From: Rhodospirillaceae bacterium UBA3470
Lineage (GTDB): Bacteria > Pseudomonadota > Alphaproteobacteria > Rhodospirillales > Casp-alpha2
NCBI GenBank assembly: GCA_002378125.1
Contig: DFRF01000070.1
Span: forward strand, 1-12,531
Length of the DNA: 12,531 bases
Direction: 5' to 3'
How positions within the stretch are numbered: the stretch's first letter is position 1; every line of letters begins with the position of its first letter. Below the pieces are notes generated by a model, which was not told the DNA's origin, searched no databases, and saw only the letters and a program-made list of their open reading frames with translations. Positions 1 to 6,567 of the stretch are shown here, piece after piece. Position numbers and translations under genes: made by a program.

Positions 1-368
1 GTGGGGAAGGCGGTGTTGACGAAGAGGATAGTGCCGGTGGGGTTGAGGTCGCGGGTCGACCCAAAAGCGACCGTGTTATCAATATTTTTTGCCGACCGAT
101 AAACCCAGCTACGCTGGGCGCGGTTGAATGGCATTTCCTCGCGGTCCTGGGCAAAGAAGTACTGGCGGAAAAACTCGCCTAGGTGCTCAAAGAAATACCG
201 GAACCGGCCGATGACCGGAAAATTACGCCGCACCGCATGGGTCGTCTGGGTCACGTCGACGATATACATGGCAACAACAATGACCATGCCGAGCCCGAGG
301 GCCAGAATGAGAATGGAAATAAAAAAATTGCTCGCAGCGTCTACGAATGCCATGGCGTTGCTAATCAT
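1..368 (-). CDS. FMN-binding glutamate synthase family protein, N-terminal part (cut by window edge)
   Basis: The minus strand is open from an ATG at 368 to the left edge, giving 122 residues without a stop. Residues about 14-38 form one hydrophobic membrane segment, followed by a basic stretch (VRRNFPVIGRFRYFFEHLGE at 46-65), then FFAQDREEMPFNRAQRSWVY (71-90) and FGSTRDL (102-108). This combination is typical of the N-terminus of membrane-anchored proteins carrying the GltS FMN-binding domain (the 'archaeal-type' glutamate synthase large-subunit relatives). The FMN and Fe-S parts lie outside the window. By family knowledge such proteins bind FMN and are related to the GltB synthase domain, but their exact reaction is often unproven. 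The start is supported by AGGGGGAG at 378-385, 9 nt upstream; the next ATG (353) has no such site. It lies 164 bp downstream of the AKR gene and is probably a separate unit. Confidence 0.8.
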   Translation of the reverse strand, partial: MISNAMAFVDAASNFFISILILALGLGMVIVVAMYIVDVTQTTHAVRRNFPVIGRFRYFFEHLGEFFRQYFFAQDREEMPFNRAQRSWVYRSAKNIDNTVAFGSTRDLNPTGTILFVNTAFP

Positions 369-532
369 GAGCTTTAACTCCCCCTACCGCAGCACTGATA
401 AGCACTACGAATTGTCACCTTCTTAAATTAAGCATAGCTGGTTAATAAAACGAATCTAAATAGCGGCATATCCCAGAATTGTGTTATTCCATACGCAGCT
501 TCAAGAGAGAGGGTTAAAAGCTCATTTGTCTT

Positions 533-1519
533 TCAGGCTCGCTTGGCCCGCGATTCAGGAAGATCTAATCCGACGCCTTCTAGGTGCCCAAAAAGGTCTT
601 CAAGCTTTTTTAAGTCCTGGGGAGGTAAAGGCGGGCTGAGGATGGATGCGATGTTCGTACGGATATGATCGGTGACGCCGCTCCCGAACAAGATGATGTC
701 GCTGCCGCGCTCATGGCGTGCGTACCTATAGGCCGCATCGATGACGCTTTTGGCGCCGCCCTCATGGTGGATCAGGAAATCTAGGGGTGCGTCTTTGTTT
801 AGCCAGGCAGGCACCTGTCCGGCCGTGGTCAGCGCCGCCATGGTCTCCTCCAGGCGCCCTGGGATTGAAAAGATGGACCGCACCACGAACATCAATACTG
901 TACCGATGCCGTTCTCCAAGGTGCCCGGGAAAGCATTCCGGCGCGCAACTTGATGCATCATGTGATACCCGAGCATGATTACTTCCCATAGGGGGTCCCG
1001 GGATGCGGATTTTAGCATGACGCCGGCCGGGTCATTGGGAGGGCTCTCTGTAAGTCCCAGATGGCAAATCTTACCCTTCTCTTTTTCACGCAGCAACGCC
1101 GGCGCGAATACGTCCCGGGTCTGCTTATATATATCCGGTGGGATGGCGTGAAACTGAAAGACATCCACGTAGTCCGTACCCAATTGGCGCAGTGAATTGT
1201 CTAGGCTGGCAACAACGTCGTTGACCGAGATTATTTTTCCACCTCTGCGTACATGAGCTTTGGTGGCGACGTAAATCTGATCGCGCGGGCTACATTTTAT
1301 AGCTTTGCCGACGATGGGTTCGGTCCCGTAGACAGCGGCGGTATCCAGGTAATTCACTCCCAAATCCATGGCTAAACGCACAAGGTCGACCGATTGGTTG
1401 GTCGACAACCCCTGCGCCATACCGAGGCGTGAGCTACCACCGCAACCTAAACCAGCGACGCTAACTCGCATGCCTGTCTTGCCGAGTTTGGTATATTGCA
1501 TGTCAGGGACGGTGTTCAT
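533..1519 (-). CDS. Aldo/keto reductase
   Basis: This is a 328-residue aldo/keto reductase with a TIM-barrel fold and predicted NAD(P)H-dependent carbonyl/alcohol oxidoreductase activity in the cytoplasm. The N-terminus YTKLGKTGMRVS is typical of the family, and the full catalytic tetrad can be read: Asp59 and Tyr64 (in YLDTAAVYG), Lys87 (in VATKAH) and His124 (in FQFHA). The cofactor-binding end is represented by IILFGSGVTDHIRTNI near residues 284-299. A middle section (about 190-235, GIGTVLMFVVRSIFSIPGRLEE) is characteristic of an uncharacterised AKR subgroup, so no substrate is proposed. The ATG at 1519 lies 3 bp after the SDR stop codon, with AGAAGG inside the SDR 3' end as ribosome site, so the two are very likely co-translated. 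An alternative ATG at 1501 (MQYTKLG) matches usual AKR starts but lacks a ribosome site. This is the last gene of the cluster. Confidence 0.9.
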   Translation of the reverse strand: MNTVPDMQYTKLGKTGMRVSVAGLGCGGSSRLGMAQGLSTNQSVDLVRLAMDLGVNYLDTAAVYGTEPIVGKAIKCSPRDQIYVATKAHVRRGGKIISVNDVVASLDNSLRQLGTDYVDVFQFHAIPPDIYKQTRDVFAPALLREKEKGKICHLGLTESPPNDPAGVMLKSASRDPLWEVIMLGYHMMHQVARRNAFPGTLENGIGTVLMFVVRSIFSIPGRLEETMAALTTAGQVPAWLNKDAPLDFLIHHEGGAKSVIDAAYRYARHERGSDIILFGSGVTDHIRTNIASILSPPLPPQDLKKLEDLFGHLEGVGLDLPESRAKRA

Positions 1520-1522
1520 GGC

Positions 1523-2293
1523 TTAGATGCCTTCTGGATACATGGCTTTGTACTTACGCATGCCGCGGAGCCATCGATCCGCATTGTCCGCCTTGCGCTT
1601 CATGTAGTCAGTGACCTTCGTATGCGGCAGGATCAGAAATTCCTCGGTATCCATGCTCGCGATCACGCAATCGGCTAAGTATTCTGCCGTGATCAAGCCG
1701 TCGACGCTGGCCGCGCCCTGGTCTCGACCCTCGGTCATAGGTGTTTTTACCGCTTGTGGACAAAGTACGGAGACCTTCACGCCTCTGTCCCCATAGGCGA
1801 TGGAGATCCACTCAGCGAAGGCGACTGCGGCATGCTTGGTAACCGTGTAGGTTGCTGAATTGACATGGCTCAGCAAGCCGGCTGCCGACGCCGTATTGAC
1901 CAAGTATCCATCGCCACGGGTCGCCATCTTGGGTGCTAAGACGCGGGCGGCGTAGACGTGCGCCATTAAGTGTAGATCCCAACACAGCTGCCACTCATCG
2001 TTGGACGCTTGTTCTGTGCCGAGGCGGATAATGCCAGCATTGGAACAAAATACATCGATATCGCCATAGGTCTCCTCGGCCATGGCAATAAGTGCTTGGA
2101 TATCAGTTTCCTGGGTCACATCGCCAATAAAGGCTTTGCCGCCGACCTCATCGGCGACGCCCCGCGCCGGGCCATCCTGAATGTCGGCGACGACAATACC
2201 TTTGGCGCCCTTGGCAGCGAACTGGCGAGCCAAGGCCGCTCCAATACCTCCCGCGGCGCCGGTGACAACACACACCTTGTTTTTCAACTTCAT
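1523..2293 (-). CDS. Short-chain dehydrogenase/reductase (SDR), NAD-type
   Basis: This is a classical cytoplasmic SDR of 256 residues that should oxidise an alcohol or reduce a ketone with NAD(H). Numbered from the ATG at 2293, it shows the nucleotide-binding TGAAGGIG at 11-18, an acidic residue Asp37 at the end of beta-strand 2 (favouring NAD over NADP), NAG at 85-87, Ser136 (in NTASAAG) and the YxxxK pair Tyr149/Lys153. The segment WDLHLMAHVYAARVL places His108 where classical SDRs usually carry the catalytic-tetrad Asn (NxxG-type motif). The LCPQAV and TPM segments follow the active site as expected. The reading frame can be extended to a TTG at 2317, but the ATG at 2293 is preferred: it has AAGAG 6 nt upstream and gives the usual SDR N-terminus MKLKNKVCVVTG. 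It lies 34 bp after the ADH gene and 3 bp before the AKR gene. Substrate unknown. Confidence 0.9.
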   Translation of the reverse strand: MKLKNKVCVVTGAAGGIGAALARQFAAKGAKGIVVADIQDGPARGVADEVGGKAFIGDVTQETDIQALIAMAEETYGDIDVFCSNAGIIRLGTEQASNDEWQLCWDLHLMAHVYAARVLAPKMATRGDGYLVNTASAAGLLSHVNSATYTVTKHAAVAFAEWISIAYGDRGVKVSVLCPQAVKTPMTEGRDQGAASVDGLITAEYLADCVIASMDTEEFLILPHTKVTDYMKRKADNADRWLRGMRKYKAMYPEGI

Positions 2294-2299
2294 GTCATA

Positions 2300-2304
2300 C
2301 TCTT
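2300..2304 (-). promoter_or_regulatory. Ribosome-binding site deciding the SDR start
   Basis: AAGAG on the minus strand lies 6 nt before the ATG at 2293. The alternative in-frame TTG at 2317 has no purine-rich site in front of it. This supports the shorter SDR reading. Confidence 0.45.
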
Positions 2305-2327
2305 GCGTCTTGCCCAACTGCGGCGTC

Positions 2328-3371
2328 TTACATCAGGAAAACACCCTTGCCAGTCGTCTGTTGATCGAACATTTGGTAGGCCTCTTTGGCTTGTTTGAGT
2401 TTGAATTCATGAGTGAAGAGGGCGTCCACATCGATCTTGCGCTCGGAAACGAAGTCAGCGCAATCAGCCTGACCGTTTTTGGAGAACGTCCAAGATCCGA
2501 TAAGCGTCACCTGACGACGCAGGAGATCGTTGGAGACATCTAGGTTCACATGGCCGCCTTCTCCCACGAAACAGGCGGAGCCCCAGGTGCGAACACATTG
2601 CACAGCCTGCGTCCGGGCCTCGGAGTTAGAGCTGCAGTCAAGCGACTTGTGCGCGCCCTCGCCTTGAGTGAGATCCTTGATAGCTGATACCACGTCGTTG
2701 CTGAGTGGATCAATTACCTCGTCGGCACCAAAGTCTAGGGCTAGTTGCCGGCGTTCTTCGGACACGTCAAGGGCGATAACCCGCGCGCCCATTTCCTTTG
2801 CGAGTTGAGTGCCGCTTAGACCCACTGGACCCTGACCGAAAATAACAATGGTCTCGTCGCCGGCCAGGTCCAGGCGTTTTAGCGCCCCATAGGCCGTACC
2901 TGTTCCGCACGAGATGGCGGCACCAGTCTTGAACGACAAGTCATCGGGTAGTTTCACCAGTGTATGTGCCGGCACCTTCATGTATTTGGCGTGTGCGCCG
3001 TGACCAGTAGCGCCGTAAACGGTTATACCGTCCAGGCAGAGTTGCGACCACCCGCCCCGGCAATGCTTGCATACGCCGCAGCCGGAGTAGTGGTGGTCCA
3101 TAACCCGGTCGCCTATTTTCGCCAGCGCTGGATCAACTCCCTCACCAACTTCGGCCACAATGCCGCAGGGTTCATGTCCGGCTATAATCGGTCCATCCAA
3201 ATCACCTAATCCCAATGACGATGCTCCGCCGACGGCGCGGTAGAACTTTAGGTCTGAGCCACACATACCGGATGCTTTGATCTCCAGTATCACTTCACCT
3301 TGACCTGGGGTTGGGTCTGGAAAATCCATTAGTTCGAGTTGACGATCACCGTGAAAAACCACCGCTTTCAT
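2328..3371 (-). CDS. Zinc-dependent alcohol dehydrogenase (MDR family)
   Basis: This 347-residue medium-chain dehydrogenase oxidises an alcohol to an aldehyde or ketone, or the reverse, in the cytoplasm. Catalytic-zinc ligands are visible as Cys37 (MCGSD), His66-Glu67 (GHEPCG) and Cys155 (ISCGTGTAY). A full structural-zinc lobe is present with Cys98, Cys101, Cys104 and Cys112 (start GCGVCKHC). The Rossmann motif GQGPVG is at 179-184, and Asp202 at the end of the following strand points to NAD(H). The sequence is closest in feel to threonine/sorbitol-dehydrogenase-like MDRs, but I would not assign a substrate. The ATG at 3371 has a strong site, AGAGAGG, 6 nt upstream. It opens the ADH-SDR-AKR block; upstream it is divergent from the MmcQ/YjbR pseudogene across 83 bp, so a promoter for this block may sit there, although I see no convincing -35/-10 pair. 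Confidence 0.92.
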   Translation of the reverse strand: MKAVVFHGDRQLELMDFPDPTPGQGEVILEIKASGMCGSDLKFYRAVGGASSLGLGDLDGPIIAGHEPCGIVAEVGEGVDPALAKIGDRVMDHHYSGCGVCKHCRGGWSQLCLDGITVYGATGHGAHAKYMKVPAHTLVKLPDDLSFKTGAAISCGTGTAYGALKRLDLAGDETIVIFGQGPVGLSGTQLAKEMGARVIALDVSEERRQLALDFGADEVIDPLSNDVVSAIKDLTQGEGAHKSLDCSSNSEARTQAVQCVRTWGSACFVGEGGHVNLDVSNDLLRRQVTLIGSWTFSKNGQADCADFVSERKIDVDALFTHEFKLKQAKEAYQMFDQQTTGKGVFLM

Positions 3372-3454
3372 GTTCTGCCTCTCTTATAGAATTCTATGTG
3401 ATTTCGATGTTAAAGGCTGGGTGGGACGAGGAAAAACACTTAAGTTCTAATTTC

Positions 3455-3819
3455 ATGAATGAAGAACAGTGTAATTCCTTTTGTTACACGCTTCAGAACA
3501 CGACATATGTAACCCAATGGGATGGCTCTCAAGTTTGGAAGATCGGCGGCAAGGTATTTACTATCGCTAGTTGGAAAAAGAAAATTTGAGTGGGATTACC
3601 TTTAAGTTTCCTAGATTGTTTTCGAAGGTCTTGCGCGAGCAGCCCGGACTAAGGCCCGCACCAAATCTGGCGTCGCGCGCCATGAATTGGATACAGAATT
3701 ACCACGGCCCTGGGTTGTCGGAGTAGGGCCTAACAGAGCACCTCCGATAATCCTTCAGATTGGTATCATGTAAGCTAACGAAAAAACTACAGAGGGAAAT
3801 AGGCCTCAATCAGGATTGA
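3455..3819 (+). pseudogene. MmcQ/YjbR-family protein, decayed (one frameshift, two nonsense codons)
   Basis: Starting at ATG 3455 the plus strand encodes MNEEQCNSFCYTL, then TQWDGSQVWKIGGKVFTIASW, the hallmark N-terminus of small MmcQ/YjbR-fold proteins (about 120 residues). The frame dies at TGA 3587-3589. The family pattern resumes in another frame at 3592: GITFKF, VLREQPGLRPAPNLASRAMN, WIQNY, GPGLSE, then TAG (3724-3726), GLTEHLR, TAA (3748-3750), SFRLVSCKLTKKLQREIGL and a normal stop at 3817-3819. Restoring one A in the A-rich run at 3575-3584 would join the frames as WKKENLSGITF and give a 121-codon gene, the normal family length. The TAA probably replaced CAA (Gln of LRQS). No clear ribosome site is left. 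It is the only plus-strand gene inside the minus-strand cluster, and its tail overlaps the dioxygenase 3' end by 10 bp. Confidence 0.85.
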
Positions 3820-4832
3820 GACGCGCGCCCTTCAATCTGAAACAAAGGCCCATATTCGCGGGTTTCACGATACACCTCAGGCAGGGGCCGGCCATCCTTA
3901 AGACCAAGCCAAAGCCGCAACATATGGCGCCGGTCGGCCAGATTGGGGAAGTCCTCAAATGCATCGCGAGAATGCAAGATAGTGAAATTGGACGCCATCT
4001 GGATATCTCCCGGCTTCATGTCGAAGTTCAACTGGACAACCGGATCAGTGCAGATTTCATCGATTAGGTCGAGGGCGCGGGTTTGTTCCTCACTAAGTGT
4101 TGGCACCTCTTCGAAGCGTTGCGCCATATCTATATAGTGGCGCTTGTGCAGGACGTTCATACGTCCGGCATGCTGGATGAATATCGGATGGATCTGGCAC
4201 CTTGGCCGTCCTGGTAGCTGTTGGCCGCGGGCATCCACGTGGAACGGCGCCTGAACGACAGGCGCCAATTCAGGCGCACGTTTGATGATTTCGTTAAATA
4301 GTGTCAATGCGCTAACCATGCGGCTGGTCCCACCCGACTTGGCGGCCCGGCGGCAGAGCAGCATGACCATGTCGCCACCGTCCGTATGGAAGGCCTGTTC
4401 CGAATTAGTCTCATAAACCCGACGGTTCGGGTTCTCCTCCCACCCCCCTTCGCGCTTATCACGCACGTGATGGAGTAAGGATTGTGCCGCGTCTTGAATT
4501 TGGGGCCGACCGATGTATTGGCCCATACCCCAAAGGGCCATTGCCGCATCATCTTCATCCATTTCCTGGACGGGAACGCCTTCAAGAAGGGTGAGACCAA
4601 GACCGCGATCAACCTGCTTCGCAAGTTCTTTCAGTACTCGCGACAGGCGGGGCAGCGGAAAGTTGGAAGTATTGATTTCCTTGAGGTCCCGGCCTCGATT
4701 TGCGGCCACGGCAGATAGAAGCTCACTGGCCTCCTTATCCGACAGGTGTCTGCGCCAGTCGTCAGTGGTTTTTAATTTAGGCCCATACCAATAAGCCGAG
4801 CCTTTCATTTCGGTCGTTCTGATCTCTGTCAT
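3810..4832 (-). CDS. TauD/TfdA-family Fe(II)/2-oxoglutarate-dependent dioxygenase
   Basis: This 340-residue protein carries the facial triad of the TauD/TfdA family: His149 and Asp151 in AFHTDGGD, and His287 in ILHSRDAF. The 2-oxoglutarate-anchoring arginine is most likely Arg306 in RRHMLRLWL, which aligns with the R-I-M-H-R segment of TauD. Such enzymes hydroxylate an unactivated carbon, often leading to loss of a sulfonate, amine or ether group, while 2-oxoglutarate is decarboxylated to succinate. N-terminal residues 12-30 (SAYWYGPKL then DDWRRHL) fit a large uncharacterised branch of the family, so no substrate is claimed. The ATG at 4832 has only a weak ribosome site; a second ATG (residue 9) is possible. 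It lies 119 bp downstream of the carboxylase gene, and its 3' end collides with the convergent pseudogene. Confidence 0.9.
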   Translation of the reverse strand: MTEIRTTEMKGSAYWYGPKLKTTDDWRRHLSDKEASELLSAVAANRGRDLKEINTSNFPLPRLSRVLKELAKQVDRGLGLTLLEGVPVQEMDEDDAAMALWGMGQYIGRPQIQDAAQSLLHHVRDKREGGWEENPNRRVYETNSEQAFHTDGGDMVMLLCRRAAKSGGTSRMVSALTLFNEIIKRAPELAPVVQAPFHVDARGQQLPGRPRCQIHPIFIQHAGRMNVLHKRHYIDMAQRFEEVPTLSEEQTRALDLIDEICTDPVVQLNFDMKPGDIQMASNFTILHSRDAFEDFPNLADRRHMLRLWLGLKDGRPLPEVYRETREYGPLFQIEGRASQS

Positions 4833-4876
4833 AATCCCATTATTTTCATGCCAAATCGAATAGCGGGCAAGCGGAG

Positions 4877-4933
4877 CTATTTCATAATGATGGAATGACA
4901 GACTTTCGTAACTTCGGCCTCGACTTCTGGCAT
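4877..4933 (-). pseudogene. Possible remnant of a biotinyl-carrier (BCCP-like) protein
   Basis: In the 119-bp gap after the carboxyltransferase gene, an ATG at 4933 opens 18 codons, MPEVEAEVTKVCHSIIMK, followed by TAG. The shape resembles the start of small single-domain biotin carriers (a pattern like AEVTGxVWKIxxK). Such carriers are often encoded next to acyl-CoA carboxylase subunits. After the stop, the same frame contains a Met-Lys pair in GMKIMG, where a carrier would have its biotinylated MKM, but too close by roughly eight residues. No ribosome site is seen. The match is short and could be chance; treat it as a suggestion only. Confidence 0.2.
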
Positions 4934-4951
4934 TCCCAAAAATGATGACGT

Positions 4952-6541
4952 TTATGGCGCCACGCCTGCCTTGGCACGTGGACCTAAACCAATGCGCAAG
5001 CGCTCTTCTGCCAGGGCAATATACTCACAAAGTATCGGTCGGGTATCCCGTGGATCAATGATCTCCTCGACCCCTAATGCCTCTGCAGTTCTAAACGGCG
5101 AGGCATAAGCCCGTAGCTCGGCCTCCAATTCCTGCTCGCGCGCCTTCGGGTCCTCCGCGGCGGCAATCTCTCGTCGGAATGCGGCCGCAACTCCACCCTC
5201 GAACGGAAGCGACCCCCATTCACCGCTTGGCCAAGCAAGTTTGAGGTCGACGTCGTTCTTATTGCTGGTTGCCATGCCCGCCATGCCATAGCACTTGCGG
5301 ATTATAAGGGTGATAGTTGGAACCTTGATTTGGCCCGCAGTGTATACGAGACGCATGCCTTCGCGCAGCGTGCCCTCCTCTTCCGCCTGTGGGCCCACCA
5401 TGAAGCCCGGTACATCGACTAGAAACACAATTGGCAGATGAAATGTGTCACAAAGTTCCATGAAGTGGTTCTGCTTCCGGGCAGCGTCCGCATTCATGGC
5501 GCCCCCGTAAACCATCGGATTGTTCGCCACCAGTCCAACGGGCCGGCCGCCAAGACGTGCTAACATGGTGATGACCGCTCGACCATAGGTCGGCCTGATC
5601 TCGAAACTCGAACCTTTGTCGACAATCATCTGGATAAGTGCCTTCATGTCATAAGCTTGTCGGCGGTTCTCTGGCACAATACCGATTAGGCTTTCATCTC
5701 GGCGATTGACGGGATCGTCTGTTTTGAATGCCGCTGGCAACTGCCAGACGTTTTGCGGCATGAACGACAAGAAGTGTTTAACCTGCGCGAACGCATCATC
5801 TTCGGTTTCTGCGATATTATGAATAGAGCCTGCCTTGTTGACAGCAATCGAAGCACCGCCGAGTTCCTCCTTAGATACCTCTTGGCCGAGTGAGCGTCGG
5901 ACGACAGGGGGGCCGGCGGCAAAAATTTGGCTCGTACCCGCCACCATTACTGAAAAATGCGATAGGATCGCTCGCCCGGCAGGGCCGCCAGCCGCTGTGC
6001 CTAAGACCGCAGATACCACTGGAACTTCACCCAGCAATTGTACAGATCGCTCAAAACCATCGACGCCAGGTAAGGTGACAAATCCCCTTCGTTTGACCGA
6101 CGAAACGGAACCGCCCGCACCATCGATAAGGTTGATCAATGGCATTTTGTAGTGATGCGCGAGATCCTCGATGTATCCGCCTTGCCCGCCCTTGCGGCGT
6201 TGCGCGCTGAAACTGGTGCCGCCGCGTACCGTAAAATCTTCGCCGCCGATAGCGACCGATCGCGCGTCAATGCGCGCCATTCCTGCGACGTACGAAGCGG
6301 GTATCACATTCTTAAGTTTCAGGTCTTCATTGTATTCACCAGTTCCCGCAAAGGTGCCAATCTCGCGAAAACTCCCGTCATCAACGATCCTTTTAATGCG
6401 TTCGCGCACGGTAAGCCGACCAGTTGCGTGCTGGCGCGCCACGTTTTCGGCCCCCCCCATTTCTTCAGCGAATGCGCGACGGCGATTGAGTTCGTCAATT
6501 TGGATTGCCCAGTAGTCGCCGCCGTTGTCGTATTCTGTCAC
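4952..6541 (-). CDS. Acyl-CoA carboxylase, carboxyltransferase (beta) subunit
   Basis: This 529-residue protein spans both crotonase-like halves of a carboxyltransferase, the usual length for PccB/MccB-type beta subunits. These move the carboxyl group from carboxybiotin to an acyl-CoA. Visible marks are ATGRLTVRERI (39-49), the first oxyanion region DGAGGSVSS (140-148), GTAAGGPAG (181-189), the C-terminal-half signature ADAARKQNHF (351-360) with FLVDVPGFMVG (373-383), and RKCYGMAGMA (415-424) forming the second oxyanion region. Substrate (propionyl, methylcrotonyl, geranyl or other) cannot be fixed by eye. The start is a GTG at 6541 with AAGGGA 9 nt upstream; no in-frame ATG lies nearby. It follows the CoA-transferase by 26 bp. 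No biotin carboxylase or intact biotin carrier gene is in the window, so partners must be encoded elsewhere, unless the enzyme works differently. Confidence 0.92.
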   Translation of the reverse strand: MTEYDNGGDYWAIQIDELNRRRAFAEEMGGAENVARQHATGRLTVRERIKRIVDDGSFREIGTFAGTGEYNEDLKLKNVIPASYVAGMARIDARSVAIGGEDFTVRGGTSFSAQRRKGGQGGYIEDLAHHYKMPLINLIDGAGGSVSSVKRRGFVTLPGVDGFERSVQLLGEVPVVSAVLGTAAGGPAGRAILSHFSVMVAGTSQIFAAGPPVVRRSLGQEVSKEELGGASIAVNKAGSIHNIAETEDDAFAQVKHFLSFMPQNVWQLPAAFKTDDPVNRRDESLIGIVPENRRQAYDMKALIQMIVDKGSSFEIRPTYGRAVITMLARLGGRPVGLVANNPMVYGGAMNADAARKQNHFMELCDTFHLPIVFLVDVPGFMVGPQAEEEGTLREGMRLVYTAGQIKVPTITLIIRKCYGMAGMATSNKNDVDLKLAWPSGEWGSLPFEGGVAAAFRREIAAAEDPKAREQELEAELRAYASPFRTAEALGVEEIIDPRDTRPILCEYIALAEERLRIGLGPRAKAGVAP

Positions 6542-6550
6542 GCTAAGTCA

Positions 6551-6556
6551 TCCCTT
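6551..6556 (-). promoter_or_regulatory. Ribosome-binding site deciding the GTG start of the carboxyltransferase
   Basis: AAGGGA on the minus strand ends 9 nt before the GTG at 6541. The overlapping ATG in this site runs into a stop after two codons, so GTG is the plausible start. Confidence 0.5.
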
Positions 6557-6567
6557 GTTGTTTGTGA

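Noticed and set aside
432..480. Weak promoter-like pair (TTTAGA, 18 nt, TATGCT) before the glutamate synthase-like gene on the minus strand
   Set aside because: Each box matches only 4 of 6 bases, and such pairs are frequent in AT-rich gaps.
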